Origin: FEN-1139 sp964396375
GTDB taxonomy: Bacteria > Myxococcota_A > Polyangia > Polyangiales > Polyangiaceae
Direction of reading: 5' to 3'
Assembly (NCBI GenBank): GCA_964396375.1
Contig: CAYNEY010000021.1
Span: 1-64,000 of the forward strand
DNA length: 64,000 nucleotides
In this document: positions 58,216 to 64,000 of the stretch, in pieces
Layout of the letters: each line of letters opens with the position of its first letter
How positions within the stretch are numbered: the stretch's first letter is position 1
Position numbers and translations under genes: made by a program
Notes under the pieces: model-generated
What the model saw: the letters and a program-made list of their open reading frames with translations, nothing else
Database searches by the model: none
What the model was told of the DNA's origin: nothing

Positions 58216-59286
58216 ATGCAGAGTGCTATCGATTCGAGAGCTGGCCGACAGGCTGAATTTGGACCCTCATACCGTATCGTATCAGTGATTGCCGAGGGCG
58301 GCATGGGGGTGGTCTATGAGGTCGAACACGTCATCCTCGGGGAACGTCGCGCCCTCAAGACTCTGCGTCCCGATCTCGGCCTTCACCCCGATGCCGTGGC
58401 ACGCCTCGAACGAGAATGGCAGGTGTTGACGAAACTCTGCGATCCGCGTGTGGTTCGCGTGCTGGATGCAGGTCATACCGACGCCTCGGTCCCCTACTTC
58501 GTGATGGAGAAGGTGCCCGGCACCACGCTGCGGCAGGCGCTTCGAGAGCAGGCACTCGACCCCCGTGCTCGACTGGCCGTCGCGCTCCAGCTCCTCGACG
58601 TCCTCGGAACACTCCATGCTGCGGGATGGGTGCATCGCGACATCAAGCCGGGCAACGTGATGTGGCTTCCCGACGGCTCGATCAAGCTCCTCGACTTCGG
58701 ACTGGTAAAATCGTTGAGCGAAAACGACCAAGAGCTGACCCGGACCGGCGTGCGTCTTGGCACTCCTCGCTACATGGCCAAGGAACAAATCGATGGTGTC
58801 GCCGTGGACGCGATGGTCGACTACTACGCGCTCGGCGTCGTACTCCACGAGCTATTCACCGGTCGCCACCCGTTTGCCTCCGCCAAGACGCCGGAGCAAA
58901 TGTTGCGGTACCACGCTCGCCGTCGACCCGAGCCGCCGCACGAACTTGGGCCGGAACTCACCGACTTGATTCTTGGTCTGATGGTGAAATCACCGCGACG
59001 GCGGCGCGCCTTCGCGTGCCGGGCGCGCGAGGTGCTCGAACGCGAGTGGCAGCGGACCCAGGGCTCGCCCGGAACCTATCAGACCACCGAACAGCCCCAA
59101 CCGCGCATAAGGGAGCTTTGGGTCCTTGCCCTCTTCTTCGTCGTTCTGGTGGCAGCGACCATTGGAAGCGCGTTTATCACTCAGATCTGCATGCAACAAA
59201 GGGCCGATGGACAAGACCACCGGCCCTTCATCGCGAGCTTTTCGGGGGGGACCCGAAACTGCGTTAGCTCTGACTCATCTTCATGA
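58216..59286 (+). CDS. Ser/Thr protein kinase with C-terminal membrane anchor
   Basis: The 356-residue protein has a kinase domain (18-280): IAEGGMGVVYEVEH, Lys48 in ALKTLRP, HRDIKPGN (140-147) and DFG at 160-162. The usual APE at the end of the activation loop is AKE (188-190). A single membrane helix (301-320, LWVLALFFVVLVAATIGSAF) follows a short linker, leaving a 36-residue tail outside. Most of that tail, from residue 328 on, is encoded by the tsf terminator and the 3' end of tsf read from the other strand. ATG 58216 is the first start in a short divergent region with gatC. Confidence 0.9.
   Translation: MQSAIDSRAGRQAEFGPSYRIVSVIAEGGMGVVYEVEHVILGERRALKTLRPDLGLHPDAVARLEREWQVLTKLCDPRVVRVLDAGHTDASVPYFVMEKVPGTTLRQALREQALDPRARLAVALQLLDVLGTLHAAGWVHRDIKPGNVMWLPDGSIKLLDFGLVKSLSENDQELTRTGVRLGTPRYMAKEQIDGVAVDAMVDYYALGVVLHELFTGRHPFASAKTPEQMLRYHARRRPEPPHELGPELTDLILGLMVKSPRRRRAFACRAREVLEREWQRTQGSPGTYQTTEQPQPRIRELWVLALFFVVLVAATIGSAFITQICMQQRADGQDHRPFIASFSGGTRNCVSSDSSS
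59199..59228 (-). terminator. Terminator of rpsB-tsf, inside the kinase gene
   Basis: On the minus strand, AAGGGCCGGTGG pairs with CCATCGGCCCTT (one G-T pair) around a six-base loop, followed by TGTTGC. It begins 36 bases after the tsf stop and lies wholly within the C-terminal codons of the kinase on the plus strand. Confidence 0.7.
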
Positions 59287-60190
59287 CTTCAGCCGCGAAA
59301 TCCTCGGTCTTCTTCTTCTCGACGCCCTCGCCGCGCTCGAAGCGGTAGAATTTCTCGATCCGGAGTTCGGTGCCCGCGGTCTGGCCAGCCTCGGCGAGGA
59401 GCTGCGCGATGGTCTTCTCGGGCTCCAAAACGCTTGCCTGCTCCAAGAGACAGATCTCCTTCATCCACTTGGCCAATTTGCCTTCGAGGATCTTCGGCCG
59501 CGCCTGCGGAGGCTTGCCTTCCTCTTCCAGCTGTGCCTCGTAGATATCGCTCTGCTTCTTCTTGCTCTCCGGATCTACGTTGCTGGTGGACAGAAACTGC
59601 GGAGCCATGGCGGCGATCTGCATCGCAGTATCGTCCACGAATTTCTCGACAGCGGGCTTCTCGAAGGCAGACGGGTCTTTGGCCGACATTGCCACGATGA
59701 CGCCGATTTTTCCGCCCATGTGCACGTAACTGTGCACCAAGCCATCCTGTGCGGTGACCAGCTTCTCGAAGCGGCGAACCGTGATGTTCTCCCCGAGCTT
59801 ACCCACCAGCGCCTGCCGTGCCTCCTCGACCGTGACCGTACCGAGCATCTGCGTCGAGAGATCGGCACCGACCGGAGCGGCCGCTGCCACTTTCACGATA
59901 TCACTGACGAAGCGCTTGAAATCGTCGTTACGGGCGGCGAAATCAGTTTGGATGTTCACCTCGACGATGACTCCGCTCTTCTTGTCTGGGGCCACCAGGG
60001 CCGCGACCTCGCCTTCGGTTGCGACTGCGCCCGCGCGCTTCGCGCTCTTCGCGAGACCCTTCTTGAGGATGATCTCGACTGCCTTTTCCATCTCGCCGTT
60101 TGACTCCATCAGAGCCGCCCGACAGTCGTTCAAACCGGCCTGGGTGCGATCCCGCAACTCCTTGACCTGCTGCATGTTGACTTGCGCCAT
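59264..60190 (-). CDS. tsf: Elongation factor Ts
   Basis: EF-Ts recycles EF-Tu by nucleotide exchange. The 308-residue protein has the N-terminal UBA-like part VKELRDRTQAGLNDCRAAL, the EF-Tu contact VNIQTDFAARND with the TDF motif, and two core subdomains. Its length is close to the usual 280-300. It follows rpsB by 48 bases in the standard order. Confidence 0.96.
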   Translation of the reverse strand: MAQVNMQQVKELRDRTQAGLNDCRAALMESNGEMEKAVEIILKKGLAKSAKRAGAVATEGEVAALVAPDKKSGVIVEVNIQTDFAARNDDFKRFVSDIVKVAAAAPVGADLSTQMLGTVTVEEARQALVGKLGENITVRRFEKLVTAQDGLVHSYVHMGGKIGVIVAMSAKDPSAFEKPAVEKFVDDTAMQIAAMAPQFLSTSNVDPESKKKQSDIYEAQLEEEGKPPQARPKILEGKLAKWMKEICLLEQASVLEPEKTIAQLLAEAGQTAGTELRIEKFYRFERGEGVEKKKTEDFAAEVMKMSQS

Positions 60191-60238
60191 TGACTACTTT
60201 CCTCTTATGCGTTGCTAGGTTATCGAGGCTTGGGCGAC

Positions 60239-61096
60239 TCAGGCCTGCGCATCGGGGGAGCGACCGCGGTAGAACACCTGGGCCTCAGGTCCCTTGTCCG
60301 CAGGCCTTTGGGACTCCCGGGCCTCGCGGTTGGCCTCGAACTCGCGACGGCGGGCCAGCCCGTAAATGCAGGCGTCGCTGATCGCAGACGTGATGAGGCG
60401 AATGCTTCGGATTGCGTCGTCGTTGCCGGGGATCACGAAGTCGATCAGATCGGGATCGCAGTTCGTGTCCGTGATTGCGACGATCGGCAGGTGCAGACGA
60501 CGTGCCTCGCTCACTGCGATGGACTCCTGGGCCGGATCGATGATGAAGACCGCCGCGGGCAGGGCGCTCATGCCCTTCATGCCACCGATGTATTTCTCGA
60601 GGCGCGCTCGCTCCTTCTCGAGCCGGATGGTCTCCTTCTTCGGGATCTGCTCGTACGTGCCGTCCTCACTCATTCGTTCGATGGTGCGCAGTCGATCCAA
60701 GCCACCCTTCATGGTGCGGTAGTTGGTCAAGGTACCGCCGAGCCACCGGTTGGTGACGTGGAACTGGTTGGCGCGCACCGCCTCTTCCCGGATGATGTCG
60801 GCGGCTTGACGCTTGGTGCCGACGTAGAGGATGTGGCCTCCACGACTGACCGTCTCCGACACGAAGTCGAAGGCTTTCTTGAACAAGGACACCGTCTGAT
60901 CGAGATCGACGATGTGGATCCCGCTGCGCGCGCCGTAGATATACGGGCGCATCTTCGGATTCCATCGCTTGGTCTGATGTCCGAAGTGAACCCCCGCTTC
61001 GAAGAGATCACGGACGGTGAGCGGTTGCGCAGGATCACGAGGCCCGCCGCTGAGCGGACCGAGATCCGTAGTCGGATCGGTCTGATTTTCAGTCAC
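60239..61096 (-). CDS. rpsB: 30S ribosomal protein S2
   Basis: The 285-residue protein has TVRDLFEAGVHFGHQTKRWN, MRPYIYGARSGIHIVDLDQT, VGTKRQAADIIREEA and NRWLGGTLTNYRTM, all S2 signatures. GTG 61096, eight bases after AAGGAG, is the start; the N-terminus is about 25 residues longer than in E. coli. In the 183-base leader, CCTCC and GGAGG (61142-61158) can form a small hairpin; S2 represses its own leader in E. coli, but I cannot tell whether this hairpin takes part. Confidence 0.96.
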   Translation of the reverse strand: MTENQTDPTTDLGPLSGGPRDPAQPLTVRDLFEAGVHFGHQTKRWNPKMRPYIYGARSGIHIVDLDQTVSLFKKAFDFVSETVSRGGHILYVGTKRQAADIIREEAVRANQFHVTNRWLGGTLTNYRTMKGGLDRLRTIERMSEDGTYEQIPKKETIRLEKERARLEKYIGGMKGMSALPAAVFIIDPAQESIAVSEARRLHLPIVAITDTNCDPDLIDFVIPGNDDAIRSIRLITSAISDACIYGLARRREFEANREARESQRPADKGPEAQVFYRGRSPDAQA

Positions 61097-61279
61097 TTCA
61101 CTACTCCTTTCGGTTGTTCCTCCGTCCCAGCATCGAACCAACCTCCCTCATCAGGAGGCACCGGATCCGATGTCACAGTGAGTGCACGGGACGTGCGGTT
61201 TACCCCGAGGAATCCCAGGGGGTGCAGTAAGTACGCCAGGAAGGGGCCCAAGTAAAGGAGGCCCGATGGCCTAATTCCG

Positions 61280-63166
61280 TCAGGGCGAGCTGGATGTTGG
61301 CGGAGCCGGCACAGCCGCCGCCGTGTCGGCCGCGGGGGAAGTCTCCGAACTTGGCACCGTCCCCCCTTCGGAGGGCTCAGGCTTGATCTTCTTCGGGATC
61401 ATCCCCACCCGGACATAGGACTTGGTACCGTCGAGGATAATGCGGCGGGTGATGTAGCCCTTTCTCGCGATCTCGAGGGCTACCTTCTTTCCAGGCTCGA
61501 CCGTGAACGTCCAGGGCCGCTTCACCTCTTGACCGTTCAGCGCCACTTTGGAGTCGGGAGGGTTCACATCCACCCGCACCGAAACTGGCCGATCCGGGAG
61601 GGCAGCATTGATTTCTTGGTTTGCGGTCGCTGTGTCAGAGGGAGCAGAGTCGTCGGTTGGGACAGCGGGGGGAACGGCGGTGCTGGCAGGCGGGCTTGAG
61701 ACCGAAGGTGTGGGCTGGGTGACCGGTGTCGGTTGAGGGGGAAGAGGTTCGTGCTGCACCACGACCTCAGGCTGAATGGGCAGCGCACTCTCGGCTTTCC
61801 TCTTCTGGTCGCCCTTGTCGAGCATGAGCAGGATCGCGACCAGCGCTACCAAGGCGAGGGTCAGGCCCAACAAGACCCTCTTGCTGACCCTCCGAGGTGG
61901 CAAATCCGAGTCGTGCTCAGACAGGGATGGATCGGTCTTGGGAGCGGCGGTGGTGGACTGAGCGTAGCCAGGCTCGAGGACAGGGGCTACCGATGGTGGA
62001 CGCTCGACGGGAGCTGCAGCGGGGGCCTCGCTCGCGCGGTGCGGGGCGGGGTCGACGGGAGCTGCAGCGGGGGCCTCGCTCGCGCGGTGCGGGGCGGGGT
62101 CGACGGGAGTTGCAGCGGGGGCCTCGCTTGCTGGATGAGGGGAGGGCTCGACGGGAGCTGCAGCGNNNNNNNNNNNNNNNNNNNNNNNNNNNNNNNNNNN
62201 NNNNNNNNNNNNNNNNNNNNNNNNNNNNNNNNNNNNNNNNNNNNNNNNNNNNNNNNNNNNNNNNNGCTCGACGGGAGCTGCAGCGGGGGCCTCGCTCGCG
62301 CGGTGCGGGGCGGGGTCGACAGGAGCTGCAGCGGGGGCCTCGCTCGCGCGGTGCGGGGCGGGGTCGACAGGAGCTGCAGCGGGGGCCTCGCTCGCGCGGT
62401 GCGGGGCGGGGTCGACAGGAGCTGTTGTAGCGGCGGTGGTGCTTGCCGCCGGAGGGGCGGAGGATGCGGTGGGGGAAGAGGTTGGACGTGGCGCGATCGA
62501 CGAGGCTCGTGGGCTCGACACAGGCGACGAAGAAGGGCGTGTCGGTTCGTTGGGACCGTGAGAAGGACTCGACGCTGTGGTGGGTGGCGCAGAACTCTTG
62601 GCGGCACCGGCCGGATCGCTCTTCCTCGGTGGCGAGGAGGTGCGTGCCGGTTGGATGGGAGCGTGAGAAGGACTTGACGCTGTGGCGGGTGGCGCAGAAC
62701 TCTTGGCGGCACCGGCCGGATCGCTTTTCTGGGGCGACGGAGGACTTGTTACGGTAACGGGTGCTGCCTGCTTGAGCAGGCCCGACGAGGGAGTGAGGGA
62801 CCGGGAGGGGATGAGGCTTGGGCGGAAGGAGTAGCCACCGCTCGTGGCTGGTGGAGGTGCACTTGGGGCCTTCTGCTCTGGAGGTGTGGGAGGCTTGTTG
62901 GTCCCCGACATCACGGGGGCAAATGCTGCCGGAGAGACCATCGGCGTGGTTGGCTGTTCATCCTCCGCGAACGTTGGCACCTTGGCTGGTGTCAAAGCAC
63001 CCAACGCGTGCTGCGGCTCTTCCGCTGTGTTTGGTTCTGCTCCCCACTCGGCATCGATCTCTTGCGTGAGAGCGGCTGGTGCCTGGCTGAGCGGGACACT
63101 CGAAGGACGTGCCGGTGGTGGCGGCGATGGATTGTCTGAGCGCGGCCTGTCCGACTGACTGCCCAT
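61280..63166 (-). CDS. Repeat-rich membrane protein with C-terminal PEGA domain
   Basis: The product has about 628 residues, 34 of them unknown at the N gap. Residues 1-245 are low-complexity Pro/Ala/Ser. A 16-residue repeat (EAPAAAPVDPAPHRAS) follows in at least seven copies. One membrane helix (VSKRVLLGLTLALVALVAI) is near residue 435. The extracytoplasmic C-terminus carries a PEGA domain (about 520-590: VSVRVDVNPPDSKVALNGQE, FTVEPGKKVALEIARKGY). PEGA domains are beta-rich surface or periplasmic modules. The function is unknown. Confidence 0.82.
   Translation of the reverse strand: MGSQSDRPRSDNPSPPPPARPSSVPLSQAPAALTQEIDAEWGAEPNTAEEPQHALGALTPAKVPTFAEDEQPTTPMVSPAAFAPVMSGTNKPPTPPEQKAPSAPPPATSGGYSFRPSLIPSRSLTPSSGLLKQAAPVTVTSPPSPQKSDPAGAAKSSAPPATASSPSHAPIQPARTSSPPRKSDPAGAAKSSAPPTTASSPSHGPNEPTRPSSSPVSSPRASSIAPRPTSSPTASSAPPAASTTAATTAPVDPAPHRASEAPAAAPVDPAPHRASEAPAAAPVDPAPHRASEAPAAAPVEXXXXXXXXXXXXXXXXXXXXXXXXXXXXXXXXXXAAAPVEPSPHPASEAPAATPVDPAPHRASEAPAAAPVDPAPHRASEAPAAAPVERPPSVAPVLEPGYAQSTTAAPKTDPSLSEHDSDLPPRRVSKRVLLGLTLALVALVAILLMLDKGDQKRKAESALPIQPEVVVQHEPLPPQPTPVTQPTPSVSSPPASTAVPPAVPTDDSAPSDTATANQEINAALPDRPVSVRVDVNPPDSKVALNGQEVKRPWTFTVEPGKKVALEIARKGYITRRIILDGTKSYVRVGMIPKKIKPEPSEGGTVPSSETSPAADTAAAVPAPPTSSSP
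62004..62423. repeat. 48-base coding tandem repeat
   Basis: Copies begin at 62004, 62052, 62100 and 62148 left of the gap and 62268, 62316, 62364 and 62412 right of it. Each encodes a 16-residue Ala/Pro-rich unit of the PEGA protein. Copies are nearly identical (CGACGGG or CGACAGG; VDP or VEP variants). Confidence 0.92.
62166..62265. other. Assembly gap (100 N) in the 48-base repeat
   Basis: Repeat starts on either side differ by 24 bases modulo 48, so the gap cannot be 100 bases if the array is regular. A length of 28, 76, 124 or 172 would restore phase; all keep the reading frame. Confidence 0.85.
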
Positions 63167-63397
63167 GGCGTGAAGACTCCTCGAGCGTGACGGTGATGAA
63201 ATCAGAGGAAAGGCACGGCATCCCCGTACCTGCCTTTCTTCATAACGCGTGGAGGGGTGAGGAATCGAGTGTGATGATCCAAAAAACGGCAGGAATGCTC
63301 TGGCTAGCGTTTTTCACGCGTTCAACCCACGAGCCAACTGCCGTCCACCCCAGCCAAGAGAAGCAAACGTTGGTTCGGAAACGCCAGGGGTTCGCTT

Positions 63398-63979
63398 TTA
63401 TTCTATAGATACGCACATTTGACTGCTATCCAGGCGGTACTTGTCCCCCCGGGCCGAACAGGTGGCCTCTCCTGAGACGAGATCGAAGTCGAGCCGCTCG
63501 CCCGCTCTGCTCATCCATCCGATACGGTGCGCGGGCACTCCGACCATCAGCGCGTAGTCAGGAACGTCACGGTGCACGACCGCACCGGCGGCGATGAAGG
63601 CGTACCGCCCGAGTGTGACACCAGGGAGGATGGTGGCGTTTGCCCCGATCGTGCAGCCCTTCTTGACTAGGGTTGGGAGGTACTGATGGGCTCGACAGAT
63701 CTCGGCGCGGGGGTTCTTCACGTTGGTGAACACCGCGCTCGGCCCGACGAAGACGTCGTCTTCAAGCTCCACACCCTCGAAGATACTCACGTTGTTCTGG
63801 ATTCGGCACCGACTCCCGATCCGTACTCGGCTCGCGACGAAACCATTGTGGCCGAGCATACAATCCTGCCCGAGCTTGGCGTGAGCCATCACGTGACAGA
63901 AGTGCCAGATTTTAGAGCCCGCACCGATCTCGGTAGGATGGTCGACGACCGCCGTCGGATGGATGAAGACCTGCTGCAT
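63398..63979 (-). CDS. Left-handed beta-helix N-acetyltransferase (WbpD/WlbB type)
   Basis: The 193-residue protein starts at ATG 63979 with GGAG just upstream. Hexapeptide rungs run through residues 5-150: FIHPTAVVDHPTEIGAGSKI, LGHNGFVASRVRIGSRCRIQ, VFVGPSAVFTNVKNPRAE, then GANATILPGVTLGRYAFIAAG and VGVPAHRIGW. This pattern matches the UDP-2-acetamido-3-amino-hexuronate N-acetyltransferases of O-antigen pathways. The last 40 residues form a small extension with two Cys. The gene may belong to a sugar-nucleotide cluster to the right of the window. The 231 bases up to the PEGA gene hold no feature I can support. Confidence 0.88.
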   Translation of the reverse strand: MQQVFIHPTAVVDHPTEIGAGSKIWHFCHVMAHAKLGQDCMLGHNGFVASRVRIGSRCRIQNNVSIFEGVELEDDVFVGPSAVFTNVKNPRAEICRAHQYLPTLVKKGCTIGANATILPGVTLGRYAFIAAGAVVHRDVPDYALMVGVPAHRIGWMSRAGERLDFDLVSGEATCSARGDKYRLDSSQMCVSIE

Positions 63980-64000
63980 GTCAACTCCGGGCGAAGTGGT

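Noticed and set aside
61733..62757. Plus-strand open frames with GSCSGGLARAV-type repeats
   Set aside because: They are antisense to the 48-base repeat of the PEGA protein, whose own membrane helix and PEGA domain are convincing.

Overview
The window is bacterial chromosome with high G+C (judged by eye), dense genes, many GTG/TTG starts and many 4-base stop/start overlaps. The gene content suggests a delta-proteobacterium of the Myxococcota type: three Hanks-type Ser/Thr kinases, a bactofilin, PEGA and lamin-tail envelope proteins, a REC-GGDEF/sigma-54-activator pair resembling Myxococcus xanthus actA-actB, and several lipoproteins. This placement is inference; there is no rRNA gene here. I saw no tRNA, CRISPR array, prophage or insertion sequence. 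Four runs of N interrupt the sequence: 10 bases in sufB and three runs of exactly 100 bases, each lying in a tandem repeat inside a gene.

Layout. 1-964: a lamin-tail lipoprotein gene running off the left edge. 1073-7235: a complete SUF iron-sulfur operon (Rrf2 regulator, sufB, C, D, S, U, T) with a promoter and a palindrome at its head. 7390-9340: a lone GspC, a small membrane protein and a methyltransferase. 9571-16667: Ser/Thr kinase; tatD-pheA-lipoprotein operon (minus); L,D-transpeptidase lipoprotein; acylglycerolphosphate acyltransferase. 16696-22665: glutamate synthase gltB-gltD. 22921-22974: an unusually long hairpin. 22995-24244: START-like secreted protein and bactofilin. 24370-31198: a plus-strand run of secreted protein, LptD-like protein, REC-GGDEF, NtrC-type activator and TolC-type protein. 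31289-34904: a Fic-derived protein with eroded active site and a charged helical repeat, then map and a lipoprotein. 35071-39680: secreted protein, cysteine-less NifU-like protein, then rpsP-khpA-rimM-trmD-SPOUT methyltransferase-LpxL-like acyltransferase.

39711-44800: lipoprotein and an acyltransferase-3/SGNH protein (minus), then a coupled pair of DUF72-like protein with DDDES repeats and a small gamma-glutamyltranspeptidase-like protein. 44816-49359 (minus): rpmB, N-formylglutamate-amidohydrolase-like gene, xerD-type recombinase, trpG-trpD-trpC. 49559-54521: two unknown proteins, truB, second Ser/Thr kinase. 54518-58134 (minus): a histidine-kinase-like protein with a degenerate ATPase domain but intact receiver, then gatA-gatC. 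58216-59286: third Ser/Thr kinase. 59264-63979 (minus): rpsB-tsf, a PEGA protein with 48-base repeats, and a left-handed beta-helix acetyltransferase.

Most of the window is core metabolism and translation. The observations most worth checking are the Fic-like protein that lost its catalytic motif, the histidine kinase with a degenerate ATP site, the NifU domain without cysteines, the DUF72/GGT-like pair, and the promoter-palindrome arrangement of the suf operon.
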